Of a DNA stretch of 64,000 nucleotides, positions 25,201 through 40,200 are shown one piece after another; the first letter of the stretch is position 1, and each line of letters starts with the position of its first letter. Source of the stretch: Leptidea sinapis (lineage: Eukaryota > Arthropoda > Insecta > Lepidoptera > Pieridae); NCBI RefSeq assembly GCF_905404315.1, contig NC_066281.1, forward strand, positions 10,692,001 through 10,756,000. The letters are read 5' to 3'. A program made the position numbers and the translations under genes. The notes under the pieces were generated by a model, which saw nothing but the letters and a program-made list of their open reading frames with translations, did no database searches and was not told the origin of the DNA.

Positions 25201-28200
25201 GCCGACTCTCACCACAGTGCCCTTGGTTCAAACCTCACCCTATGATATAATATATCAAATAGCATCATTTTTAGATGGTGACACTATTAGTATGTAATAA
25301 TATGTTCCCATAAACTTAGTATACTAGCGTAATAGACAAACACTCTCCTCATTACGGCGAGACTAAATTTAAAATGTTCATGTGTGATAGTTTTACAGAT
25401 GTGTTAGTGACTTAGCGAAGTGTGTAGTATTTTGCTTTTGGTTATCCCTATTACAAATATTGATAAACGGCGTCATATTCACGTATACAACATTTTATTA
25501 TCTAACACATATTTTTTAAATTAATAAAATTTTAGAAAGTGTTTACTGCGTATTTAAAATGTAATTTCAAATATTTTAGTGAATAATGCTCTATGGTTTT
25601 CATAGAGACATACACCACGAAAGTAGTATTGTAGAATCAGTATTTACCTGTGAAATGTTTATTTTTTTGGATTGTTGCTGTTTATAACAACACAATCTAA
25701 TACAGAACTACACCATTGTATTTTTTAATAAATATCCGTTAAAACACAGTATAGTTATGATAAAAACACTAAAATTAAATTTGACAGGAGACTAATGGAC
25801 ACTAAATTGTTTAAAAACGGTTTCATGGTCCATCTATTCCGTCTCTTTATCAGACTTAGGTTTTAATGTAAGGATAGTTATCTCAGTCTCAGACAGGGTT
25901 CGTCTATTAAGCTAGTATATTAGGTTCATGTATGTACCTATGCCTTATGGTAACCAAAAGGCTTACTGTACTCAAGTATATTTACGCTGTCGCGACAATT
26001 TGACCAGCTTTTTATAAATTCAAATTCAAATATTTTTATTCAAAATAGGATGTGACATCACTTAATGAAAGTCAAAAACTACCACCCATTCCAAAACGAA
26101 TGCCTCAGACCTGAGAAGAACGGGCGTAACAAATTCAGCGGGCTTTTTTTTTATCGAAAAAATATGTTTATAAAGTAATTCAAATTCAAATACAAATTCA
26201 AATATTTTTATACAAAATAGGATATGAAATCACTTATTGAAAGTCAAAAAACTACCACCCATTCCAAAATGAAATGCCTCAGGCCTGAGAAGAATGGGCG
26301 CAACAAACTCAGCGGGCTTTTTTTTTGCATCAAAAATATGTTTTACAATTAAAGTAACATTTACAAAGTAACATTGTACAATTAAACTTATTATTTAATA
26401 GCCTGAGGGCGGTCACTCCATTCCCAATCTGTGGTATCATTAAGAAAGTCATTTATGTTATAGTAACTTTACCACACAAACGTTTTTTAACAATCCTTTT
26501 GAATAACGTAATACTTTTGTTTTGAAAATTTTCTGGGATCTTGTTGTAAAGGCATATACTTCGCCACACAAAAGACTTACTAACTCGACTTAGCCGAGTA
26601 GAAGGCATTATAAGTGTATGTCTGTTCCTGGCGTTAACTATATGGTTATAACAGTTTCTAGTAAATTTACTTATGTGCCTATGAACATAGATTACATTAT
26701 CAAGAATATATTGAGAAGCAACAGTCAAGATGCTAATTTCATTCAATTTTGCTCTCAATGATTCCTTAGGACCTAGGTTATAAATAGCGCGAATAGCCCT
26801 CTTCTGCAGCACAAATATTGTATTAATATCGGCAGCGTTGCCCCATACCAATATACCATAGGACATAATACTATGGAAATAACTAAAGTATACTAGTCGC
26901 GCCGTATCTATGTCATTTAATTCTTTAATCTTTTTAACCGCGTATGCTGCAGAACTGTACAGGAAACATATTATGTCCAATGGAATAGGCAACGTCATTT
27001 CTAAGTATCCTACGATAGCACATGGTTCAAAACGTCCGTTTTCCAGTGGGAGGCTCCTTTGCACAAGATGCCGGCTGCATTATGGGTATCACAACGTCAC
27101 CTATTTCTGCCATAAAGCAGTAATGTGTAAACATTACTGTGTTTCTATCTGAAGAGCACCGTAGCTTGTGAAATTACTGGCCAAATGAGAAACACCAACA
27201 CCAATCAGCCAAAATTTCGTAATTTTTGTTGAGTGGCCAAAATGTGGTCTAGTTATATCCCCATTTAGCACCCACTTTATTGATCAAATATTGATAAACA
27301 TATGAAAATATTTCAAAATCGACAAAAATCTATCACTTGGCGTTGCGTAGAGACGTCGCTACGTGGTAAATTCACTTATGATACAGTCGGATGGACACCA
27401 CTTACTAAGTTATTTATACATATATAAACCAAATCAAATCAAAATCACTTTATTCATGTAAGTCACGGAAATGACACTTATGAATGTCAAAAAAAACATT
27501 TTTCTTATTGAATCTACCGCTACTTCGTGATGGGCTTATGTGAAGAAGTAGCAAGAAACTCGTTGCCACTCGTTTATATCAATATTTACATTTTCATCGA
27601 TTTACAAATCATTTCAATTACAATCTAATATATAAAATTCTCGTGTCATGGTGTTAAACATTGAACTCCTCCGAAACGGCTTGACCGATTCTCATGAAAT
27701 TTTGAGTTTGGGTAGAATTGGGTAGGTCTAAGAATCGGACAACATCTATTTTTCATCCCCCTAAATGTTAAGGGTGGCTCACACGATTTTTTTTTTTAAT
27801 TTTTTTGACATTTTTTTTAAATTTGTTTGATTATGAGTCACGATCAACTTTTGTATCGCGATTTTAATATCGGCAATACAACGTTTGGTGGGTCAGCTAG
27901 TATGTAAAGTGATGCGACAAACATACTCAAACGTCAAATAGTCAATGCCTTACACGAGTTTATTTCATTATAATAAACAATATAATAATAAACGCCAAAA
28001 GAAATAATATTATTCAAACTGCCCGTGCTCCTATGTGTGAACGAATGGTCTATACTTTGGCTTGAACTGTATTTCCTGGGATATTGGAATTGCAGGCCGA
28101 GAGAAAAGCCTTTGCTAATCTGCGTTAATGCGAATGTATCAGCGATACAGAATGCTACTAATAGACACTTGAAACGTTTTGGCTTCGGCTGCAATTTATA

Positions 28201-31200
28201 ACTAACTGTATACGAGCTTTGAACTGAATTGATGGAAAATTTATTGTTTGATGAGCAAATGGTTAAGGTGTTGGTCATTGTTTACTTTGGATCATCAATG
28301 TGTTGAGAATTAGCGCTAACTATTACAATCAGGTGAAATAATGGAACAGAATCTTTGTACTTATTTACTTTAGAATAAGTACTTAAATAATTATCAAATT
28401 TTATTTGCTTTTGGCCTAAGATCATATTTTATTCGCCTAGATCTTATATAACGCCTTTACATAATTAATACAAGCCTTTTTAAAAAACAAATGCACTGGA
28501 ATGGAGAGTGGGAAGATTGTATGAGCTCAGGGCAGAGGTTAAAATTTTTCGAGCTGACTGACAAGAAGATGAATGAGTTGCTAAAGCAGTTTTCTGATCG
28601 GACATTTCAGATAAATTTGGCTTATCTTGTTGATATTTTCACACACTTAAATAAATTACACTTACAATATTATAAGGTTCCGGAAACAAACAGTTAGAAG
28701 ACGTTGCAAATGTATTTTAATTTGAAGATTTATTAATTTCAGTTATGGTTGTACAAAATTGGGGGCAACAATTATTCGACGTTTTCGACATTAAAAGTGC
28801 TTATGGAGGATGAAAAGTATGTCGCAAACATGGCAAAAATATAAGAACACATTAAGAGTCATTGAGAATTCAATCGTTATTGCCCAGAATATCCCAATAC
28901 CGAAGCTTAAGTTTTATCGAAAACTGCTTCGCAACCCTTTAATATGGATGCTGGTGAAATAACAGAAGAAATCCAAGAAAAACTTATAGCATTTCAAAAT
29001 TATAGGAACTGTAACGATGCATTTGAGTGTCATTCACTTGACAAGTGTTGTTGTAAAATAGCTAACACCAAAATTCTTGAAAATTGCCCTGCGCTATCTT
29101 ATGTTTTTTTGTACTTCCTATTAATGATATATGAAAGCAAGGATTTTCTGCTTTGTTAGCAATTAAAAACAGAGCAAGTAATCGATTGAAAGTAGGCGAT
29201 GATTTGCGCGTGGCTTTGAGCAAGTTTAGTAGTCCTAGAAGTACTGAACTTGTTCAAAAGATGCAAGTTCAAAAATCACATTGATTTAAAATTGATTTGA
29301 TGTTTCATATAAAATAAAAATTGTAAATTCTAGTTTTTGATTAAAGTTTATTTTCGGGTTGATTCAGTGTATTCTTCTTGTACATAGTGGTCCCTGCTAA
29401 CAATAAAGAATTCAAAGTGGTCCCTGGCTAAGAAAAGGTTGGGAAGCCCTGGTCTAGATTGACTATGACAGCTGTGAAAAAAATAGACTTTAGCACTAAG
29501 CTCTATTTTGAGCAATTTCAGCAAAGTGTCATACAAATCGCGAGTGTTAGACGTAGCTTGTCACGCACACTAAACTAATATTCCTGGCCTGATTTCATCG
29601 GTTTCCTAACAGCAAGAGACTCTATCTAGACGTATAAATTGTATTTTTGTGATTACCTACTTTTACATAACCTTAGTTACACCACTTAACTATATTAAAA
29701 AGTAATTTCTATAAGCAGTGATTTAATAGAAATGAGAATGAATTTAAATATGAAATTCATCCGTCTAGCCCCTTAACTAATTTATTTTAAATAAAAGCAA
29801 TATATTATGTATTATTGCAAAACAAGGATTACTTAACAACGTAAATGGTATGACATTTTGACACTCAAGACAATGAATGGGGAAGAATGATATCAAATAC
29901 AATGAATTTTACCTCATTCCTTTGTAAAGTACTAATTATTAAGAAGTTGTGCGAGTGAGTAAAATCTGTGAAACAAATTTGTGACTATAATAATCTATGT
30001 AATCATTTAAATGTTTATTATTTTCGTACATCCAATCTATTGACGTAAGTAAGTACCTTTAGAAATATATAAGGTATATCGGATAAGGTATCATATGTAA
30101 TTATACACTTGTATAAACGAAAAACTAATTTTTTATTTACTATTAAATTTAGACTGTAAGTGATGAATGATTCATTCCATCTTTCTTTTATCTATTGTAT
30201 GTTTTTTTATATTACTAATACAAGTGTATGTAAATACCCAAGTGCTGAATAAATATCCTTGGTTTTGTTGAAACCATGATAATTTTCACAGTCATCTGTT
30301 ATAAGTTAGTTATATTAATAAATTGTAAGTAAGATATAATATAATGGATAATTAGAAACAGAGAATAAAAAGGCACCAAAAATTGATCCCGAGGAAACTC
30401 TTGAGTTTATTACAGATACTTTTACGAATGATAATTTTGCTACAATATTTTAACACCATCTTTTATTAATAGATAGCAAACGCCAACGTCATTTTATTAA
30501 CATCACATAGATTATGCTTTAATTCAGATTATTATGATCTGCGCATCAAAAGCTTTAGATAAATTTGTTAAAATTTTTGTATCAAACCTCTTTAAAAGAA
30601 TTTCGATGCTTTCAAAATATATTTTTATGCGCTGCTGTGGCATCATTACTGATGCTTTAAACTATAAAGCTTTATTGTTTATACATTGACCATATATTAT
30701 AATTATAATCGATATTTTACCGGCTACCAAAAATAAACGGAGCGAATAGTACCCATTTTGTTCTTACTTTGGGCTTAACACTTTTCAGACAAAAGTGTAT
30801 TTTACCAGTAGTCAGCCGCGTATAAATGTAATTTCACGTCAGGGTCCTCCCAAAAGGTCTACAAATCCAATAGGTAGCCGTAAGTCCTGTTAAATAAAAT
30901 ATCACCTTAAGTGCTGCGTTATTGTTTATTTATGCACGAATATTTTTGCATGAAAAACATTGTTTTAGAAAGACCAATCCACCAATACAAAGTAGAGCAT
31001 TTAACACAAGCTTTAGCAGCGATTAGAAATGGAATGAAGATTATGAAGCCAGTCGAGTTTCCCGCGAGGGACGCTACAAGATCGACTACATTTAATTTTC
31101 AGAAATACCCTGTAAAGTTTACCAGGCTCAGTGCTGACCAAAAAAGAGGAAACTGCCTTGAAAGACTGGTGCATAGCGTTAGCAAAATGTGGCTTTCCTT

Positions 31201-34200
31201 TAAAATGTGATGATCTCGAACTTTGAATGAGCCGAGCCCATTTGTAAATAATAGGCCTGGAAAAAATTGTACTATTTCTATGACAGAATCCTAAGCTAAG
31301 TAAGAGGACACCCGAAAATATATCTAAAGGTCAAGTCGCTGAAACCAAAAAAGGTATTCAGAATGGTTTACAGAAATAAATGCAAGTGATATTTTGAAGA
31401 AGCGATACAATATGAGAAAAAAAGCAGTAGAGACGAAAGAGAAAAATAACAAAATAATGATTAAGAAAATTTTGAGATTCCATGCTAGGGCAATAAAGAA
31501 GCAAAAAAGGAAGAATAATTACATAAAAAGAAAGCGGAACAGCTGATGAATTCCAAATATAATAAAAACAGGAAGAAAAATACAACATGGAAAAATAAAC
31601 AAAATGTACAAATTATTGACTAGCGACACCTATGACGTTTTATCGTCATTGAGCGACACAGATACTAATGATAGCGTGTATTGGATGTGACAATAATTGT
31701 CCTCCACGGTATCATTGGAGATGTACTGAATTCGCTGGCGACATATGAAAATATATATAATAAACAAATCTATGCCAAATGTGAAGAGGAATTAACTAAT
31801 ATAATAAGATATGGCTGACTTGTGGAGAAATGAGGCTGACTGGTGAAAACTGCCATTATTTGTTTAATGTCGATTTTTTTCTATTTTATATATGAATACG
31901 GGACACTCCGTTTGTTAAAATCTTGGTTTTCTTTGTATTCAATGGTAATCCGACCTTTTGACTTGCTGTTGCAAGTTCATTGACTACAATCTCTAGGTCT
32001 GTTGTACTATTCGTAAATACTATGATATCGTCCGCGAAACGCAAGTGGTTGAGTAATTCACCGTCTACCTTTATTCCTTTCGTTTCCCAATCTGAAAACA
32101 GATTCTAATACCTCCGAAAATTATTTTGAAGTCAGTGGATCTCCTTGTGACTCCTCTTAGAAACGGGAATTCCGTAACTTCATGATATTCTTTAATATAT
32201 TTATGTATTTCACGTTGTCGACATCATTGTCCAAATAGCTTCAAAATATACAGAATCGAAAGCTTTTTTATAATGATGTATTTCTATATTTTTACTTTTT
32301 CTATTAGCTGTGACATAGCTTGTATGTGATCTATTGTAGAAAACATTTAGCGGAAACTTTTGAACTTTTGGTTGGTTGTCCACTAAGCTATTCGTAATTC
32401 TGTTTAATATTATTGTTGAGAATATTGTCAATAAATTTGTCATTGGAAATTTGTCATAAATAATTAATTACCCTATAATTGCCATGGGCTTTTGGTCTCT
32501 TTTTTATGTAGCAGTATGATGGTGGAGTGTCTACTATCACCATTGTTCTAGTGTAACTTTTCCTTTAAGGATATTATTAAAAAATCCTTTTAGAGGTTTG
32601 GAAATCTAAAAAGTTGAATTAAATTTTAGAAGATGTTTAAGCCTTTTAATTGTCATTCGTAAAAAGACGTTAACGCTAAATATAATTGTCTTAAACCTTT
32701 GAAAGCTTACTTTTTATCTTTCATAACTTCAGCATCATGAAATATAAGTTGAATTGCGTAACATAATTGACTTGGAAGATATGATGCAATCTGTGCTAAC
32801 CTCATTACGGTTGGTAAACGCATTTATTTATTCTTTTTGTTATAGTATGAAATAAGCCGCCAGCTAACTCATATGCCACGGCGCACGAACAGGCGTGCCT
32901 GGGCTAATTTTAAACTGTGAGGGTTACATATGGCGCAGCGCCGACTCACTGAAACCATTCACGTTTATTTTACAGTTGAAAAATACTTATTGAATTCTCC
33001 TATCAGCAACATTTAATGTACAGCTGTTGTTTTAACACTCGGCTCTATAAATCAACTTCTATTTACTATCCTATGCTATGGATAGCTATGGAATGTGTAG
33101 TTGGTAATAATTTGTGGTTATGTTAAGAGAAACAGTTTAATAGCTCAGTATGATTATTACCTAGAATAACAGTAAAAGCTCTCTTTTGGAGGGAATAAAC
33201 CTTGAATCTTTTATTAATGTTTATTTTATACTTTTATATACGCCATGTCCATCTATTCTATGCCCGATTAAAATATGAATATCCGAAACGGAGCCGTGCC
33301 CGTGTATTGCTTTCACTATTTAAATTAAATGAATGCAATCTTTGGAAGACGTAGTTAATTATATTGTAAAAAAAAGTATATATTTCACCAAGAGTACAAT
33401 ATTTGCGATTCCAAACAGGGGCGTGATTTAAAGACTAAATCCAAAGCTCTACCTACCTGCAATGAACTGAGAAATTTCCCAAGTGACATAATGCGCTCTA
33501 CATTAACACTATATACACTAAAGCTACGATGAAAATAAAGTATAATTTCAGCAAATAAATAACAAATAGCAATAATTTGTAAATTTAATGAAAGAGTGGT
33601 CCAAAAATAAAGCACGTTGTTAATTGTGAGTCCCAACTTAACGTCAAGGCTTTTGCCCAAATTAATTTGACATTTCTTTGTTTCAGTATTTGACAAATTC
33701 GACCATGGAGAGGTACACGATTGAGAAGCCTATTAAGATTGATTTGAAGCTTTTTACGAAAATAGGCGTTCAAATCAAAATACATTTTGTGCACTTCGAG
33801 ATTTTATGGTCAGCATAATCGACCAAATGAGTCCACAATCGGGGAGAAGTGGTTGCAAATTTCAACAAACTGTAGGAAATGTAAAAGTATTGCAATGCAC
33901 CTGTGCATGCTCGCCCAGTTCCTTCTGCGGAAAACATTGCTGTTGTTCGCTATAGTGTGTCAGAGGAGCCGTCAAGCTCGACTCATCGACGTGCCCAACA
34001 ATTGAACATCTCACGAAGATCACGGATGCGAATTTTGAATAAAGATTTGAATTCACAAGCTTACAATGTTCAATTGACTCAATAGCTGAAGCCTACTGAC
34101 CATTTCAAGGGTCGTCAATACGCCGAATGGTTGGTTGAACAGACAACACACAGACAGAAGTGAATGGTGACTTTACAAAGAAAAATCATCTTCCGCGACG

Positions 34201-37200
34201 AGACACACGTTCACCTCAGTAGATTCGTTCTTCTTCGCGTCTCTCCGAAAAGCGAAGGTTAGCAGTCAGCTTTGTAAATTCAGCTTTTTGTTCTCCGAGA
34301 GGTGAAATAGTTCTGCCCCACTCGCGATTCCTGTCCACTCTCAGATATTACGCTGCCAAGACTTTGCTATCTGCGACCTACGCCTCTTCTTCCGGAAACT
34401 TTTCCCATCATGACGAGTTGTAAGAGTTCGCACCTCTCGTGCCTAACCACGTGCCCCAAATATGCGACTTTCCTCATCTTGGTGGTTCGCATGAGTCCGC
34501 GTTTTTGATTGACGCGGCGCAGAACTTTCACATTCGTGAACTTGTGAGTCCAACTGATGGCCAACATACGTCTATATAGGTCTTCTTTATAGACCCGAAT
34601 AGATGGGCCAGAGGCCAGTGGATTTATTTACAAGCAGAATTGCCGCATTTAGGCAAATAAGAAACCACTATTGATTGTCGAAAAATTCTTTTGAATATTA
34701 AATATTTTGTGTTAACAACAGAATATAACGTCGCCAGAAATCATTTCATGAATGAACAAACTTAAAGTAGCTATGAGTCATTTTATATTCAAATTATACG
34801 ACGTTATAACTCTAAATATCCTATTTATTCCAGTTCCACGTATTAGTACATAATATTCATACAATATTGTGTTTATGTATTTATATTATCTATAACCCAA
34901 ACACACAGTAATTTAGTAGGTCGAAACTGAATTTGTGTATATTGTATTTCTGTATAACGATAATATTCGATGTATTGAAACTAAACTTCAAAATAGCTAA
35001 TTATGCTAGGCATATATTTCTAGGAAATGATGTTATATGCTATTTTGAATAAAAACATTTGAATTTGGTACGAACGACTCATAAAAATAAGGTTCGAATA
35101 AATCACACGAAATTATGAGGGGGAAAAATCAGTTTGTCCAGAAAGTGTTCACTACTTGGTTTTATAGCAGTGAACTTTGTGTTAGTATTTTGCGAAGAAT
35201 ACAAGATATTTTAGTTGCTATACAGAGATAGATCGTACTTATACAAATTAAAAAACCACAACTAAAACAAAATTAAAAAATAAGTGCATTAAAACCTCAC
35301 CAATTTTGTAGTTAGAGTAAATACTTAATTATAATTATGCATTAAGCAATTCACTTGAAAAGAAAACACGTTTGTGTTTATTTATATCGGCCTTGTCATG
35401 TCGTAACAGTCTACCAACCCTTGCAATGTTTGTTAACAGTACTGTTTTGTTTTGGTACTATGTTAACGTGCACATAAAAATTAGGAACGTTTTCAAAGCA
35501 TTAAATAAGTCCATTCCTTGTCTCAGAAATATTTCTCACCTAAGTTCGACTTTTTGAACCGAGTATGTATTTTTCGTATCAAGTACGATCAAAAAAAGTT
35601 ATGATAACCAAAAATGAGGATACAGTTTGGTGTTATACCTACAAATATCATCTAAATTCAAATTGTACCACTATATATTCAAGAATCAAATAAATTGTTA
35701 CGTTAAATGAGCGCTTTTATTGCGCCTGGTCTGGTATTGAGATATTTTCTCTGCATCACACATCTTTTGGAATATCTTTGACTTTGAGAACCGAAGACGG
35801 TGATTAACCCTATTAATTGCGTCTGCTATTATTAGGATTCTGTAGTTGTATAGACATAATACGGTGTGGTATAGCAAAAAATATGAATAATACTTTGACA
35901 GTCGATCCTTATTAAAATAAACAAATCAAAATATTCAGATCGTATACATATTTAAAGAGTTTCTCAAAAGCAAAAACAGAGTGCAGTAGTGCCCGAAATA
36001 AATGGCGATTTAAAGGGCTGGAGGTCCCGGGGCAACAAATAAGTGGGGGCCCGCTGGCCCCAAATTATTTTCCAAATGGCGATTTTAGAGAGCGATGATT
36101 CATTGTAATATTGAATATAATCATGTTTTTAAAATGTACTGTAGATAAAGGTAAAACGCGGAAGAAAAAAGATCAAAGGATGTTGCTTCTAAGCCGGATT
36201 TTGAAATATTTCTTCCATAAATCTCTATTATGGAGGCCCCGGGCTATAGCCCCGGATGCCCTCTCCAAATCCGGTCCTGCCAGGAACATAACAAACAATA
36301 TAAAATACCTTCTATCAAAGCAATATCTACCTACACGTTTGCAAATGAAACAGACGGCCGAGGCGAAGACATAGGGTCATAAATAAAAAAATCTGGTCTG
36401 TGATTTATGTCATTGTTTAAAAATAAGATTAACACTAATTGTCTAGTATAAACAGTACCTATAAACTCTTGAATTCCATAACTTACTAAAACCGTTAGTA
36501 CCTTATTAAAAAGGTTAGAAAACCGTAATTTTCTTTTTTAAGTAGAGCAAAGAATGGGAAGTGCTGAAATAATATATCGTATACAGCTGGATACTGACAC
36601 GTGGCAGGTTGGTATAATGCTTAGTCATGATAACGCTTCAAAAATTAATCACTCTATTTAATATAGTGGTATGTACGTAAGTTTAATTTTAAATGGATTT
36701 GGGGCTGAAACTATACAAAGAACAAACGATGACAGTTGCTCCGCATCAGGAGGTCTACTTGCAAAATCGACAACGATACATCCGGAACGATACGATAATA
36801 CTCCGAATATATCGCACCTACTCTAACAATTGTTAGTATTCCATATCGTTTATCGTAACAATATCCTAACCATAGACTAATATTTTGTTTTTTTTTACGA
36901 TGTTAAAGTTAATAAATTATTCACAAACCTTGAAAAGCTAAATATTATCTGTACTATGTCGCTGTCAAGTGTCAAAAGTCGAAACATAGTTTAGGCGTTA
37001 AGGAATGCCCAGACTCTGCACCACCAATTTGGTATCATTTATACGAAATGTAAATATTCAAAAATTCTGTAATAATTATAATATGACTATTTAAAATTAA
37101 ATAAATAATACAAAACTTGCGGATAATAAATTGTAAAAAAAAAGTAACTCAATCCTTCTCGTCCACTTCCTATTTCTCAAGCGGCTATTTGCATTACTTA

Positions 37201-40200
37201 AATTACTTGGTAGTAAAAATATCCTTTTGAATAGTAAATCACATATAATTATTTTAAAAATATATATTAAGTATGTGTAATGTATGGCAAATATATTTAT
37301 ACAACTGGAAACGATAAAAGCAACGACAGCCTAGAAGGTGTCGTTGAGATTATAGTAAAAGCGACGTTTGATTATTTGTCAAATTCGAATATTCGTCTCT
37401 GACATTTTCAACTAAGAGTAGGGTTAGGACCGATAATATTGAAAAATGTTTCGTTCGTTCAATCATCGTTTCGACATTGAATACGATGTAACTAAGAGTA
37501 GGATTCAACACGACTAATGCCACGATAAATCGAATATCGATTTTAGGAGTAGGCCCCCAGTATTGAACTGGTATCCTATTATTAGAAAGCAAACGAGGCT
37601 GGCCTCATAAAAGATGATGGAGCGATGATATCGTAGTAACAGCAACAGATTGGTAGACTTAAATTATTGCAAGAGATAAGAAGCATTTACATCTAACTTC
37701 TATCGATATTAACAACAAACAAATCAAACAAAATAATGTTGCAAGTATAGACACTGCAATATAACCACACTAATAAATAAAATGGAAGTTGTAAAGACTG
37801 CCAATAGAAGTGAAAACTTAGAACTTTTAGTATTGAAATTTGAAATTTCATAATATTTACAAAATAATTAAAGTATTTATTTCGATTTATTCTTAAAATT
37901 TATTTTCGATAACATATTTATCACTATATCCATTCAATTTCACTTATAAGATACACGCGCTAATGTTGCACAATACGTCAGCTGTATAGCTACAGATATA
38001 CTGCTATAAGCATTTCGGTAACACGTACTCACGAGATCTAATTATATAATTATATTCATATATATATTTTAATTATTTATCGCGTGAGCCAGTCATGAAC
38101 ATGTTGGTGACGCGAACTCATAAGATTTTCACCTACCAAACATGCCCAATGTGGCTAAAGAAGTCTTCACTTCATTAAAAACGAATTATTGAAATATAGG
38201 TATTTCTAAGTCAAAAAATATAGATTCCGGATAAGTAACCACCAACAAACATACATACTAAAGACCTTCTCCAAAACACGCTACATCTTATAGTATCAAT
38301 ATTATTCCAATCGATGTGGTAGTTTTCGCAATATAAACGAAGGAAAAAAACGGCTTTTAGATATCAAACATTACCGCTTTTCAATACTTGAGCGAAAGCC
38401 CGTCAGAAGTCAAAATAATCAGACACGACTATCTTCAAGACGTTCTTATATTTGCGTTATTTACGAGAGGGACTAGTCGTTCGCAGCATATTAATTGCCG
38501 CGTCTGTCTGTGACAGGTGCAGACCCATTTACAGGGTCACTTCATTTCGAAGTCAGATTCTTTGTATCAAGATTATCTTCCTGTCTAAATACTGCGTAAG
38601 ATTTTGTTTAAAGAATGTGTCATTATGATTGCAGAGTTGCTTTTGAAGTAAAATCTTCTTTAGCTGCGTTGGGCACTTTTTCGTTGGGGAAAATCTTATG
38701 GGTTTGCGTCACCGACATGCTCATGACTGGCGCACGCGATAAATGAATAATTAAAAAATTGGATGGGTGAAATCTCTCATCGAAATGCTTGTAGCAGTAT
38801 ATCTGTAGCTATACAGATGACGTATTACTAGTACTTAGTACTTTGCATTCTCGAAAAAGTATTTTTGTTTGATTAATATATAATTAAAAAAAGATTTAAA
38901 AATTAATTGAAATTCATACTTTAAATGTATTTAAATTTCAAATTTTAATACTTAAAATTTTAAGTTTTACTTCTATCGGCAGTCTCTACAACTGCAATTT
39001 TTTATTAAGTTCAGAACAGTCTGCACGTACGTATTATATGGAAAAACTTAAGTTTGAAAAGGCTCTGTTCCATTACTTTTTGTCATGAGAACAGAATTTA
39101 TTGACTTTAATTGACGAGACAATTTGCAATATCTCCGCGCGTGTTAAATCGTTAAAGTAAACAGAAAAACCGTCGTTGTTGTACCCATAATGTAGCCGGC
39201 ATGCTGTGCAAAGGACCTCCCACAGGTTAAGAGTTCATATTATATAATATTGTGTTGTACGTATTGCCCGTGATATGAAAGTGTTTTTGGAATAGTTTGT
39301 ATAGTGTAGTGGTTCATATAGTAGATTCGTATGCCTCGTGCGGGTTGACGGTGTACAGTGTGGTATTTTAGAGATCAATCACAGTTGGCAAAGCCGTTCA
39401 CAATATCAAATAGTAGGCTCATATCAATTAAGTAGAATAGAACCTCTTGTTATTGCACAATGCATAACAACACAGCCAGGTTTAATACTTTAGTGTGCAT
39501 GACATGCTACGTCTTAACACTCGCGGTTTGTATATCAGTTTGTGTTAGTGTGCGTGCGATGCTGATAATAGGAGATTTTTTATGACAATAAGGGACGAGA
39601 CGAGCAGGACGTTCTGCTGCTAATGATTGCTACGCCCTGCCCATTACAATGCAGTGCCGCAAAAAACCCAAAAATTCTGAGCGGCACTACAATTCCGATC
39701 GTCACTTTGAGACATAAGATGTTAACTCTCATTTGCTAAGTAATTTCGCTAGCTACGGCGCCCTTCAGACGGAAACACAATAATGTTTACACATTACTGG
39801 TTTACAGCAGAAAAAGGCCACCTTGTGGTACCCATAATCTAGCCGGCATCCTGTGCAAAGGAGCAGGTTAACAGTTCCCGCTATTTTTTCGACTGTTGTT
39901 CACTGACTGTTCACAACTGTCACAGTTTATCTAGCCCTATAAATATATCAAATATTTCCACATTAAAAACAACGACTTTTTATTTATAGATTTGTATATA
40001 AAATATTTTTCTATCTAATTCAACTCTTGTAGAGTATTGAAATTAAAATGAGTTCATTCATTTGAACATTATAATCTATTGTCTGGATGTTTACAGAACT
40101 AAAATTTTTATAAACCTTTTTATAATTTTATTTATAGCACTTTAGAGAAACTGTAAATATTAAGAATTTTAATCATACTTTTATATGACATTGTATTGCC

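Noticed and set aside
27934..28278. 114-codon minus-strand open frame
   Set aside because: No recognisable domain, no splice sites placing it in junctophilin, and composition like the surrounding AT-rich intron.
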